A DNA stretch of 64,000 bases, from NCBI GenBank assembly GCA_012862575.1, contig BLSF01000003.1, positions 992,001-1,056,000 on the forward strand. The letters run 5' to 3'. Origin of the DNA: Parietichytrium sp. I65-24A (Eukaryota; Sar; Bigyra; Thraustochytrida; Thraustochytriidae). The notes beneath the pieces were generated by a model. It was not told the origin of the DNA. It was given only the letters and a program-made list of their open reading frames with translations, and searched no databases. Position 1 is the stretch's first letter; every line of letters begins with the position of its first letter. Position numbers and translations under genes: made by a program. Below, in pieces: positions 1 through 10,411 of the stretch.

Positions 1-382
1 TTCAAGTTTTGGACTACTGAAACGTCGTGAGACGCAAACTCCTCACAGAAGCCTTCGTTTGTTCTTGCGTGGGCTTGTTGTGTCACAAGCCATATTACAC
101 GCGAAGGAACTGTGAAAACTCGAAGAAAACGAAGATTTTGTTGAGTCTTTTCGAAGTTGAAATGTGACCGTGGACTGGATTCCAATAATTCCAATGATGG
201 TGAACGATGGAGATGAGACTCGGAAACCGAGTTAGTAACGGGAGACGCGGACGAACTGTCAAGTCGATCGAGCTTCCGTTCTGGGAAGGCCCATCAGAAG
301 GGGTGGAAACAGTTGAAAAGAGCTGGTTCAAAGGAATTTTTTTTTGCTGTCATTGACTGTCAAGTGTGGGAAAAAAGTGGGT
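1..382. other. 3' flank of the GMC oxidoreductase gene
   Basis: I see no coding region in this edge segment. It lies downstream of the minus-strand oxidoreductase stop codon and probably holds its 3' UTR. Reading frames across it are short and have no recognisable protein features. Confidence 0.5.
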
Positions 383-2551
383 TCAGGAGGAAGCGGTTCG
401 GCCCTTGATGAGATCGGCAGCCTTCTCGCCAATCATGATTGCACAGAGGTTGGTGTTGGCGCTGACGACTTGCGGGGCAATTGAGCAATCTGCAATGCGA
501 AGGTTTTCGAATCCCCGAACCTTCAGAGTGGCAGGGTCGACCACGGTCATTGGGTCGCTCAACGGCCCCATCTTGCAGCTCGATGTTGGGTGGTAGATTG
601 TGAGCACCTCTTCTTGGATGTGTTCGATCATGTACTCCTCGCTGTCCGGGTGATATTTGGACCCTTCGTGGATTCTCATGGGTTCAAAGAATCCTTTGCA
701 GGCCTTGGTTGTTTCGGCTATCTGCCGACATTTCTTGTAACATACCTTGAGGGCTTCCATATCCTCATCCTCCCCCAAGTAGTTGAGGTCCAAGGCTGGG
801 TATTCGAACGGGTTGCTGCTCACCAGCCGAACCGTCCCAACACTCTTTGGCCGCACTAAGGAAGCCAGAAAAAGTACCGCACGTGGCTTCTCCAGGGGCT
901 TAAAGCGGGGGTTCTTCTCAACATCAAAGCCAACGTTTCTCTTATCCTGCTCGCTGTCGCCTGCGACGTATGGGCTGTAATTGATTTGCAGGTCATTTCC
1001 GTCTTCCTCTTTGCGCACGCCAGAGCGGAAAAACGCGACAGCAAGTACTCCGGAAAGCATCAGGATACCCTGCGAGAAGATCAAGTACTTGAACAGCTCT
1101 ATGACCATGTTGAATGGGGACAACGTTATAAATGAAGCTTTCTCTTTCACAGGATAAACGAGCGGAACCATGAGATGGTCTTGCATGTTGGAACCCACTC
1201 CTGGAAGGTCTGCGTGAACAGTGACGCCTTTCGATTCGAGATGATCTTTTGGACCAATACCCGACAAGAGCAGGATGTGTGGCGTCGAAAACGCCCCGGC
1301 GCATAAAATTACATCTTTCCTCGCTTTAACAAACTGGTGAGGAACTCTCTCGCTTGCAAGCGCCGCAAGGTCCATCTTTCCTCGCTTGAAGGTGACCCCA
1401 ACAGCACGTTTGCCCTGCAACACAACTTGAGTTACGTGGGCATGACAGGCGACAGTCAAATTCTTGCGCTCGATCGCTTTGTTTCCAAACAAGTACGCAG
1501 AGGCGGTGTCGCATCGCACCCCGTCCTTCACCGTTATCTGCGAAATGGCGGCACCGTCTTGAACTGGGCCATTGTAGTCCGCCGAACGTTTGATACCGAC
1601 TTCGTCACACCCTTCCACAAACCTCTCGCAGCTTTCTCGTGTGGCAAAGCTGATGGAAGGATCAGAGGCGTCAGTAACCGAGACTGGGCCGCCTTTGCCA
1701 CGGTAAACAGAGTCAAACGACAAGTTGCTCTGTTCACTTGTGTGCACGTTTTCGAGTTTCTTAAAGTACGGCAACACATCTTTGTAAGACCAGCCTTTGC
1801 AGCCATATTCGCTCGCCCACTGGTCATAGTTGCGCGGATCGCCTCGTACAGCGAGCATGTAGTTGATCGAGCTACATCCGCCAAGCATCTTGCCGCGGGG
1901 TTGGTGAGAAATCCGGCCTGCAGTCTTTTCCTGGGGCAAACTCCTGTGAGCCCAATCAAGGTCGGTATTTTGCAACGCTGCGCAAGTGAGCAGCGGTGAA
2001 CGAACTCTAAATTCCTGGTTCGAGCCGCCACCTTCCAAGAGCAAAACGCTCACCCCCGGGTCTTCGGAGAGCCGGGACGCCACTGCGCATCCAGCGCTTC
2101 CGCCTCCCACAATGACATAGTCGTATTCCGCCAAAAGCTCTTGATCTAATTTGGCACTTGTATCTTCTGCACGAATCCCAGTCTGCTGCGCAGCAGTCTC
2201 CTTTTCCAGGGCCAGGTGGCGCTGGAGACGCTGTACTCGCCGCATTCTCAAAACGGTCAAGTTGCTCAAGTAAACTTGCAGGGGCGATAGCAACTGGCAT
2301 TCGGTGATTGTCGTCGATTGACACGGCTTTTGAATTGTTTTCTCGCATTCCTCTCGGTTCCAGTGCACTAGTGCAAGAGAGGCTTTTCTCTCCCTCTCTA
2401 ACCACTCGCAACTGGTTTTCAATGAACATACACCGACAGATCCACACCAACTGGTTATGTCCGACACGTTTCGACAAAAACCTTGAACCGAAGGTACGTG
2501 TAACCTAACACTATCCGCATGTTGTACTCGTGCATTGGGAAGGAAGATCAT
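383..2551 (-). CDS. GMC-family FAD-dependent oxidoreductase (choline dehydrogenase-like)
   Basis: This predicted flavoenzyme should oxidise an alcohol (choline-, glucose- or long-chain-alcohol-like), passing electrons to FAD. Seen in the sequence: a Rossmann FAD-binding motif (YDYVIVGGGSAGCAVASRL, about residues 143-160 of the longest open frame), GMC signature 1 (GKMLGGCSSINYMLAVRG), GMC signature 2 (GAFSTPHILLLSGIGP), and a C-terminal domain with the expected catalytic histidine (YHPTSSCKMG) and asparagine (VVSANTN). The start is uncertain. The frame is open to 2563, but that codon is TTG; the first ATG is at 2551 and another at 2245 (MRRVQRLQRH) lies much closer to the FAD domain. The first roughly 100 residues look unlike the family and may be 5' UTR or a targeting region. 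The substrate cannot be told from sequence. The gene is downstream of, and on the same strand as, the PH-RGS gene. Confidence 0.92.
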   Translation of the reverse strand: MIFLPNARVQHADSVRLHVPSVQGFCRNVSDITSWCGSVGVCSLKTSCEWLERERKASLALVHWNREECEKTIQKPCQSTTITECQLLSPLQVYLSNLTVLRMRRVQRLQRHLALEKETAAQQTGIRAEDTSAKLDQELLAEYDYVIVGGGSAGCAVASRLSEDPGVSVLLLEGGGSNQEFRVRSPLLTCAALQNTDLDWAHRSLPQEKTAGRISHQPRGKMLGGCSSINYMLAVRGDPRNYDQWASEYGCKGWSYKDVLPYFKKLENVHTSEQSNLSFDSVYRGKGGPVSVTDASDPSISFATRESCERFVEGCDEVGIKRSADYNGPVQDGAAISQITVKDGVRCDTASAYLFGNKAIERKNLTVACHAHVTQVVLQGKRAVGVTFKRGKMDLAALASERVPHQFVKARKDVILCAGAFSTPHILLLSGIGPKDHLESKGVTVHADLPGVGSNMQDHLMVPLVYPVKEKASFITLSPFNMVIELFKYLIFSQGILMLSGVLAVAFFRSGVRKEEDGNDLQINYSPYVAGDSEQDKRNVGFDVEKNPRFKPLEKPRAVLFLASLVRPKSVGTVRLVSSNPFEYPALDLNYLGEDEDMEALKVCYKKCRQIAETTKACKGFFEPMRIHEGSKYHPDSEEYMIEHIQEEVLTIYHPTSSCKMGPLSDPMTVVDPATLKVRGFENLRIADCSIAPQVVSANTNLCAIMIGEKAADLIKGRTASS

Positions 2552-2880
2552 TTCACACACCAAAGATACCTTGTCTCGTTTGCCAAACGAGTCGGACCAC
2601 AGGGGACTCCGATGTCAGCTACTAACTGTGTACAACAGAGTTGCAGCGCCAATCGACCAAAATTGAATTCCTCCGTGTAAGTCTGGTTCGGGATGGGCTA
2701 GACTCTGGTATCGGTACATTTGCAGGTTCATGCACTTGCTTTCTCCTTGCGAGCACTTGAGATCACCGTTCGATCACTTTTGACAAGAAGACTTTCGTTT
2801 GCTTACTTTTAAATAAATTCTCCATGTTGAAATATTGATTAGTTAGGCGGAAGATCTCCCGGTTATATAGTACAAGTCAA
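2552..2880. other. Spacer between PH-RGS and GMC oxidoreductase genes
   Basis: Both flanking genes are on the minus strand, so this AT-richer spacer should contain the 3' end of the PH-RGS transcript and the promoter of the oxidoreductase. I see no gene or strong repeat in it. Confidence 0.5.
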
Positions 2881-4782
2881 TTAATTCGAAACAGCTGTTT
2901 CGGACTCCTCAAGGCGAATTGCGAAGGCTTTGATGAAGCTCTCTGTGTCCGACGGGGCGTCCATTCGCTCAAAGACAGAGAAGGAGGCAAGGGAGTCCAT
3001 CTTCAACGCCTCAAAGAAGGTCTTGTCGGCCTCCACAGCGTGGCGAATAGTTCTTTTGTGCGACTCGATTCGGTGATGCTCCATGGACTCCAGTTTGTCC
3101 ATGGAGTCTATGACGGTATCGTCTAGCTCCCTTACGAGCCTCGTCTGACTGATCTCCCCCTGTGCAATCGCTTGTTGAGTTTGTTCGATCATATCGTCGA
3201 TTTGCGAAGGGTCCACATTGTACCTGCGCATCGTTTCCTGTGCATCCTCGGACGGAAAGTTTTCCATCTGACTCATCTGGCGCAAAGACTTGAGATCTTG
3301 AAGTTTCTCGCGCTCGCTCTCGAGAGCCTCGCGCGCTTCCTCCAGGGTTTTCGAGCTTTTTTCGACGCCATTGATGATGGATTCGAGCTGGAGTTCAATT
3401 GACCGCTCGAGCCAAATGAGTGGAAAGTACACGTGTTCATTGAGCTGTTGCTTGAACTCGGAAATAGCTTGGATGTAGACCGCGTTTTGACGAAACAGGC
3501 GCATCATGGCATCGCGTGTGGTTCGGAACGACGGCAGGGCCACGTCGTGGGAGATATGCAGTGCCTCGCGAAGGACTTTCATTTGCGCGTTGACTTGCTC
3601 GAGTCTCAATTCGTAAAGACTCAAGAGCCTTCCAACGTCTGTCTTCACCTTCCCGAAATGCCCCAAAACGGCTTGGTAGCCTCTCATGCCGTGCTTGGCA
3701 TAAAGCTGGCTGAAGCAACCAGTCTTCCGCATTTCTTCTCGATAGAAGCGCATGAAAAAGTTTGTTTCCATCAGCTGGAAGATCTCGGCCTTGGCCTTCG
3801 AAAACAAGTCGCTGCAGTAAGCCTTGTCGCCATTCTTCCCTATCGAGGTCATGATTGTCGTCCTATTTCCATCTGAAAGGTTGACTTGTTTGGCTGAACC
3901 CTCGCGCACATGGGTCTCAACGATTTCTTTGCCAAGTATGATGAGATCCTTCGGGACTTTGGTCGGGCTTCTCCTGAGAGACAATCTTGACATGCTCGAC
4001 CTTTTCTTGCCCGACGCCAAGACAGCCTGGAATTTCGATTCAAACTCTTCCACTTTTTCATAAAATTCCATATTTTCAGAAGCATGAGAAAAGTCGCAGT
4101 AGAGCTTGAAATTCCTGCGATGCTGCTTGGAGTCCAAGACGCCTTGCAGATTGTCCGGGCAGTCTTCAAATTTGGTGTCATTGGATGCCCGGAGCTGATG
4201 CTGGCTCGACCTGACGTTCATCTGCATCTCCCAGACATCCCGAATCGCACGGCGAATCGCGGCGTGCCACTGACCGGCTTCGATTTTTGCTTCGGCGAGG
4301 TTCTTGTTCTTCTGAATGGGCCGGAAATAGTAGGTTTTACCGGGCACCACAATAGCGAGCTCGGTTGTGTCCAGGAGTGAGATCTCTGTGGTATCTGTCA
4401 GCTCGATTTGCCCACGAACGAACTGCGAGTTCACCTCGTTCTGAAATGCCTTCTTTGCCATTTGGCTCAGATTGCTCACGAAAGACTCTTGTTTGACGAA
4501 CACCGGCTTCTTGCTGCAGTATATCAACAGCGCTCGAGGGCGAGTGTTTTCGTCTCCTTTTTGGGTTGTGAGAACGAAATACCTTTTCCGCTCCGTCTTG
4601 CGGAGAAGCAGTGCTTCAAGCTTGGTTCCCGTTGGCGCAAGCTGCGCAGGCATCGATTGCAGAGCCTCCGACGTCTCGCTCATCGGGTCTTCCCCGTCAG
4701 CATCGAAAACTGCCTTGCGCTTCAGTAGCCAGCCCTCCATTTGGACCACCTCATTTCTGTTCAACCTGATCTCCGGCTCCAT
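2881..4782 (-). CDS. PH-RGS-coiled-coil (BAR-like) regulator of G-protein signalling
   Basis: This 633-residue protein starts at an ATG (4782). Residues about 14-186 look like a PH domain, opening with MEGWLLKRK and ending in a helix WHAAIRRAIRDVWE, with a long insertion between the first strands. Residues about 212-352 form an RGS domain: the core motif FKLYCDFSHASENMEFYEKV, then VNLSDGNRTTI, then LFSKAKAEIFQLMETNFFMRF. RGS domains speed GTP hydrolysis by G-alpha subunits. The remaining 280 residues are long amphipathic helices with a segment (about 390-500) whose pattern resembles a BAR or F-BAR membrane-curving dimer; this part is inference. PH plus BAR would place the protein at a phosphoinositide membrane, bringing the RGS domain to a receptor-coupled G protein. 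No introns are apparent. Confidence 0.88.
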   Translation of the reverse strand: MEPEIRLNRNEVVQMEGWLLKRKAVFDADGEDPMSETSEALQSMPAQLAPTGTKLEALLLRKTERKRYFVLTTQKGDENTRPRALLIYCSKKPVFVKQESFVSNLSQMAKKAFQNEVNSQFVRGQIELTDTTEISLLDTTELAIVVPGKTYYFRPIQKNKNLAEAKIEAGQWHAAIRRAIRDVWEMQMNVRSSQHQLRASNDTKFEDCPDNLQGVLDSKQHRRNFKLYCDFSHASENMEFYEKVEEFESKFQAVLASGKKRSSMSRLSLRRSPTKVPKDLIILGKEIVETHVREGSAKQVNLSDGNRTTIMTSIGKNGDKAYCSDLFSKAKAEIFQLMETNFFMRFYREEMRKTGCFSQLYAKHGMRGYQAVLGHFGKVKTDVGRLLSLYELRLEQVNAQMKVLREALHISHDVALPSFRTTRDAMMRLFRQNAVYIQAISEFKQQLNEHVYFPLIWLERSIELQLESIINGVEKSSKTLEEAREALESEREKLQDLKSLRQMSQMENFPSEDAQETMRRYNVDPSQIDDMIEQTQQAIAQGEISQTRLVRELDDTVIDSMDKLESMEHHRIESHKRTIRHAVEADKTFFEALKMDSLASFSVFERMDAPSDTESFIKAFAIRLEESETAVSN

Positions 4783-6110
4783 GTTTGCGAAACCCTACGA
4801 CTTGACCATGCACGACCCTTCTTGCTCTCCTTCAGCCTCAACAAACCCCACGCTCCCGCACTCCCTCAGGCCCTGCTTCTCGTCCGAGCCCGCGTTTCAC
4901 TCGGGACGACAAGGCGGCCTGCACCTGCAACTGCAACTGCAACCAGCTCAAGTGTGTATTCGCCTCGCGCAACTTCTCGAGCAGAAGACGAATAAGTGCC
5001 GCTCAAACGCTCGCTCTGCAAAGAGCCCTCGCTCGTCAGGCTGATGTGCGCGATGGCCCGTGGCCGACACGCAATCTACCACCGCCTCCCTCCAACACCG
5101 CGTCGAACCACGCTGCTACGGGGGCTCGTGCCTTTGACTTTGACCACTGTAACTTCCTTCGCAGCAGCTTGCTAGACTAGTGTATCGCCTGTGCAAGTGG
5201 AAGTGGTCAAGAATAACTTCACTTACGGAAGATGTGCCAAGATGTGCACGCCTGCTCCCTCCTCTCCCTCCCATGCTCCCACGCGCTCCGCTGAGTGCGC
5301 TGCTAAGACCCGAGTTTGACGCACAAGTTTATAAACTTGATTGATTAACGAACGGTTTAGTTGTGTTTGTTTTTTGATAAATTTGATAACTTAGATTGAG
5401 GTGCAAGTCTTGTGCTCACTCGAGTTGTTGCACTTGTTGTTACTCCAATGACTGGGATCCTCTTTTAGATATTTTTCTTTTCATCTTATTTCATTTTCAA
5501 GTTGCTGTTGATGATTGCAAAGTGACCGCTTTCTTTGTCTTGGTTGCAAGGAAGAGATCTTGACAAATTGTCTCGTATTGCTTCGGAAAAAATTGCATCA
5601 TTCAAAAGTTTTCGTCTTTAGTTTTCGTGAAAGTCGCGTGCAACATTCCTATTGCTATCGTAAAGGCCACTATACACCCTCACGGAGATTGGCTATGATT
5701 TTTATTATTCGAAGGGTAACAACTGCGTTACGAGAGCGTGGACAGTAAGGCAGTCTATGATCAACGTAAATACACGTATTCTGGTATCATACCAAAGCCC
5801 CCTCAGCGAAGCACTTCTGCGAAACGTTTCCAACCTCGCATGAATTGTCCCTGAACACTTATTCTTGTAATTTTCCATCATCCGATAGTATCAGTTATAT
5901 TTTTCTCGAAAAATACTAACCGAATTCGGAACTTCGATATGTTAATAGCTGCCTACGCTGCACACCTTTTTCTGCTTTGAAAGTGAGGTTGACATGATTC
6001 ACGTCACACCAGACCCTCCGTCACGTCTCGGTCTTTGTTTTGCACATCATACTGATTGCACACACTCTGATACACACTATGGTTGTCTGGAAGGCAATGC
6101 GACAAACTTA

Positions 6111-6139
6111 AAAAAAGAAAGAAAGAAAGAAAGAAAGAA
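6111..6139. repeat. GAAA microsatellite
   Basis: Runs of GAAA follow a short A tract. It is non-coding and may be slippage-prone. Confidence 0.9.
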
Positions 6140-6759
6140 CAAGCGACACCAGCGACACTGCTTTCTGTGCTTTCGCCCAGCTTGGGTTCTGGCTACTCGG
6201 ACTGCAGATATCTGCAAATGGTCAGAATTCAGATGATTCGAGACTGCTGAGACTGGTGAGATTATCTGGCTCAATTGGGTGCCAAAGCTGTTCTCGGAGT
6301 CTTGTGCTTTGCGGGCGTCACTGTTGTCATCTTGACCCACCAAAGAGTCGAAACCCATGTCAGGAGAGGCACCTTCCGACCAACTCGATGCCCGAAAAAG
6401 CTGTTATGACGATTTTGGTCGATTTGAGTGGGTTGGGGCCAAGAGCTTCGCATCGCATCGCATGCCCCAGCGCATTCACACAGTTTCTTTGCCGCCTGCC
6501 AAGCGAAGCCCGTACGATGCTCGCATTGTACAACTTTGGTCTGGAAAAGACCGAAAAATCGCGACTCCAGAAAGATAGCGACGTCGCCTCAAGGTGTCAG
6601 TTTGTTGGGCTTGCCCACTCTGCGAATACACCGCGCTCTGGGTACTCAGTAGTACCAGCACCTTTTGTGCAAAAACCAAGTGCTCAAGAAACGCACACCT
6701 CGGCTCAACTTTTTACATTTACAATGTGCAAAAGTACCCAACGACCGTCTTGGACCCAA

Positions 6760-6793
6760 GACGATGGACAATGGACGATGGACAATGGACGAC
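6760..6793. repeat. Minisatellite, GACGATGGACAATG-type unit
   Basis: The words GACGATGGACAATG and GACAATG alternate for about two and a half copies. The repeat is intergenic. Confidence 0.8.
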
Positions 6794-7370
6794 AACACGT
6801 GGAAGAGTCGAAGAATCCCAGCGATGGAAAGTGCGCCGCTGTTGCCTCTGTCAGAAGAGCCAAACGTGGCGTGGCCCACAGCCCACCAGACACACACACA
6901 CACATTCGCATCTCTCTCTCCGTCTCTCTGGCTCCTCGCCAGCCATAGACGAGTATGTGCCCGCATCCAGCGCGACAAAAGCCGCCGTGCATCCCGTGAA
7001 TTCAGAGCTAATGGCAGGCATAAACATCAACCTTTCAGCGACGTCCAAAACCATCGCGTTTGCAAGAATGGACCATCAACTCTCCATTGTTCATGTTTTC
7101 AAAACAGAATTCAGAACATCGACTGATCAAATCAAAACTCGCTGTCAAGTCTCAAGAAACTCTCTCTTCCTCTTCTGTCTTACACTGTTCATTCGTTCAT
7201 AAATGTAATACGTAAACTACTAACCAATCAATAATAATCAATCACCAAACGCACTAACACCAGTACACACACTGGAGTGCTACGAGCATTAGTAAAGAGC
7301 GACTAGTCAACACTCTGACCACATTGCATTGCACATTGCATAGGAAGAAGAGAGATCAAGAGACACACAA

Positions 7371-7391
7371 AGAGAGAGAGAGAGAGAGAGA
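7371..7391. repeat. GA microsatellite upstream of the C2 gene
   Basis: An uninterrupted AG tract lies about 330 bases before the ATG of the MCTP-like gene. It may lie in the promoter or 5' UTR. Confidence 0.85.
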
Positions 7392-7580
7392 AGTGAGCCG
7401 AGTGCACAAAGGAGCAGTCGCAGTTTACACAGTTTGCGCAGATTACGGTGCCCACGCGCTTGAAGCTGTTGTTTACGCGGCGATCAAGTTAGCTTGCACC
7501 GCGTTGACCGAGACGCGGGGAAAAGTTGGCGAGCCAGGAAACACGAAAGCAGCGCGAGGGCTCGGACACTTCGCAAACGC

Positions 7581-7620
7581 CACGGTTGCCCACGGTTGCC
7601 CACGGTTGCTCACGGCTGCG
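7581..7620. repeat. Four tandem 10-bp units (CACGGTTGCC)
   Basis: Two identical copies are followed by two copies with one or two changes (CACGGTTGCT, CACGGCTGCG). They end about 100 bases before the ATG at 7722, where they could be promoter or 5' UTR sequence. Confidence 0.85.
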
Positions 7621-7721
7621 GGAGTGGAGTTGGGAGCAGGGAGTAACGAAGCGGTGTGCTGTTTACGGTTTGCTATTGGCTTGCGAACAGGTTTGCTCGA
7701 AGAAAGCACGCATCTGGGGAA

Positions 7722-10159
7722 ATGAAGCTGCTGCATCGTGAATCGAAGCGTAACAAGAAAACAGACGGTGAAGATGTCGCGCCGGGAATCACTGTCCAAC
7801 TTGAACGCGCGGAGGGCCTTCCGTCGGCTGATAGCAACGGCCTGAGCGATCCGTATTGCTTGTTCAAAGTGGGCAAGTTCGGGAAACACAAGTCATCGAT
7901 CATCAAGGTAAGTGATGTGACGAGTTGCAAATTGTGAATCTGCCGCGATCGTCCAGCTAAGCTTCTCCGCTGTAAACCGCTTTGTGCCGAGCGAATGTAG
8001 AAAACATTGAATCCTGAATGGCAGGAAGAATTCTTCCTCACTTGCCCGGAGAACACGTCCACGCCGCTGACTATTATTGTATATGACAAAGACATGGTTG
8101 GCTCGGACGATTATCTTTGCGAAGCAAGCCTGGATATCTCCCACTTGGACAATGACGGGTCTCAAGAATCCTTTTCGATTCAACTTGCAGACCGAAAGGG
8201 TCACAATGCGGGGGGCACTATTTATTTTACTTTGAAGCGATCGCACAAAGCGATCGCCGAGGTACACAACAAGGAGAAGGTCAAAAAATGGGCCGTCGCA
8301 AGTGGCGACCGGAAGGTTGTGGTTGAGGTTGTCGTAAGTTATCCAAGAGCATATTAATGAGTGTCCCGCCCCATCACCGCAGAATTAGAACTGACCCCGA
8401 CCTTGTGAATCACTGCGTCTCCAATATTTAGAAAGGCATGGAGCTCTTGCCAATGGACAGCAATGGATCTTCAGATCCATACCTCACGTTGAAGATGAAC
8501 AAGATCAAGCACACCAGTCGAACTGTTTCGCACTCGTTAAATCCCAATTGGCGTAAGTTTCTCGAGCTCCTGTAATCACGTCTTTGCGAAGGGATACATC
8601 ACTGACTTTGCTGTGCTTCTGCAGGTCAAAGATTCGAGTTTGCGCTTCCAGTGGGCGCCTCCCCAAGTCTAACCATCAAATGTTGGGACAAAGACCTTCT
8701 CTCTCGAGACGATTTCATGGGCGAAGTGAAGATATCGGTCGATGATCTCCCGCCAAAGCTTGTTTCCGACAGGTGGTATGACCTCAAATTGAACGGCGAG
8801 CCTGCCGGCCATCTGCACCTTCTCATCACTGTTATTGACGACTCACAAGATCTCGTTTTGTCCAAAGAGCAAAGGGCGCTTGTTGTTGGCTCGCTCAAGT
8901 GCCACATCATTGAGGGAAAAGGCCTCAAGTCCAGCGACATGAATGGAAAGTCTGACCCCTACGTCGAAGTTCAGGTGGACAACGCTCGTCTGCGAACCAA
9001 GACGATGCACAGGACCTTGGAACCTGTCTGGGACCAGCTTATGGAGCTTCCTGTGAAGGATATTTTCTCTTGTGTCGAACTGAGTGTCTGGGATGAGGAT
9101 CGTGGTGGCAAAAGCAAACCTGACTTTCTTGGAAAAATTATCGTCCCTCTCCTGGAGATCAAAAACAATGATACACAATGGTACGTCCTCAAATCCGCAG
9201 ACGCATTGCGCCGCGGCAAAGGAGAAATCCGCGTGGCTTTCAACTTTCATTACAAGGTCCCAAAGGCGTACACAGCACTAATCAAGCGTCGAGAGCCAGA
9301 CTACATGGAATCGCAAGGCCCATTCTCAGTGAGACGGTTGATCAACGGAGTCAATCGTCTGAACGCCAACAATGTTGCGTTTCTCGATGGAGCTGTCTTG
9401 GCCTTCAAGGTCCTCAACTGGGAGCTCAACCCAATCTATAGCGTTCTCGCTATGATAGGATGGACTTTGTTCTGCCTTTTGTTTCGCCTGTGGCAAATCC
9501 CCATAATCCTACTCGTGGTGCTTCTTGCATCCCGCATCTTTAACTACCGAACCACCCACGTCACTGTTGACGAGAAAGGGTTTCTGGTCACAAAGTACAA
9601 GCCCAGCCTCGACCTAACGGGGTTCTCGAAACTGGAGATCGACGATGACATGGAGAAGGAGGGTATTCTCGATGAGTCTGATGATGATGATGAGGATGCA
9701 GCCGAGCCAGAAGACGAACCGGAAGGCAACGCACCAAAATCCGTCGCCAAACACAAGAAAAAGTCGCGAAAGAACCTTATCGCCCAAGTCCGTGTGCTTC
9801 GTAGAATTGGAAAAACCATCCAGGACCAAGTTGAGTTTGCTGCATCCATTCAAGAACGCGTAAAGAACATCACCAACTGGAGCGTTCCCCTAATTACTGA
9901 GCTGACGTGCCTTGCGCTCATGTTCGCGTCCATCTTACTCATCATCGTTCCCTGGAATATTTGCTTTCTTGTTATCGGGTTGTGGCAGTTTACCAAACGC
10001 GGTTTGCGCAGATTTATCTGGCCAAGGTCCAAGTTCCATGTGCCAATCATTGAGCTCGTTGAGTACCTGGGCAGGGTGCCATCCGACATTGAGCTTGCAA
10101 AGCGCGCGCGGCTCTCTCCAAGCAATATGAGTGCCAAAAAGAGTGCAAAACTCAAGTAG
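7722..10159 (+). CDS. MCTP-like protein: three C2 domains plus C-terminal transmembrane hairpins
   Basis: Four exons (7722-7907, 8001-8333, 8432-8552, 8625-10159) join in frame to give 724 residues; all introns are GTAAGT...AG (93, 98 and 72 bases). Each intron interrupts a C2-coding part, which supports the joins. C2 domains sit at about residues 20-135, 165-290 and 305-430, each with the Ca2+-binding pattern D-x-N-G-x-S-D-P-Y. Two hydrophobic hairpins follow (around FLDGAVLAFKVLNW to ILLVVLLASRIF, and LITELTCLALMFASILLIIV), separated by an acidic stretch. This order is that of the multiple-C2-and-transmembrane (MCTP) family, which acts at ER-plasma membrane contacts, usually in Ca2+-dependent lipid binding and membrane shaping. 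The start codon follows GGGGAA at 7722. An alternative is a ferlin- or synaptotagmin-related protein, but the C-terminal membrane part fits MCTP best. Confidence 0.9.
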
Positions 10160-10411
10160 TGCAACAAGCACCCATCGTTTACCCCCGAATTCATGTGTCT
10201 ATGTCTGTGTAGTACATTGTAGTACATAATGCATCATTCTTCTCGTTGCCATTTTTCTTTACCTAATGATAACAATCGCTCGACGAAAAAAAGTACCCAG
10301 CTAGTTGGAAGATTGCCTTTCGAAAAACTTCAAGCAATGTTCCTTTTCATCAAAAGGAGTTAGGGATCTAATAGGAGCAAGACACGCCTCCCTGTGACGA
10401 ACATTAAAAGT

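Larger units (their letters stand above)
4783..7721. other. 2.9 kb intergenic region with short repeats
   Basis: This region lies between two divergent genes, PH-RGS (minus) and the C2 protein (plus), so it should hold both promoters. I find no convincing coding region; open frames here are short and of low complexity. It contains a GAAA tract (6111-6139), a 15-bp-type minisatellite (6760-6793), a CA tract (6889-6904), a GA tract (7371-7391) and four exact-to-near copies of a 10-bp unit (7581-7620). Confidence 0.6.

Noticed and set aside
2640-2720. Possible 5S rRNA-like string (GGTTCGGGATGGG)
   Set aside because: Neighbouring bases do not match 5S rRNA or its internal promoter boxes.
6256-6948. 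230-codon frame in the large intergenic region
   Set aside because: It crosses minisatellite and CA-repeat DNA. Overlapping frames of similar length exist on both strands.
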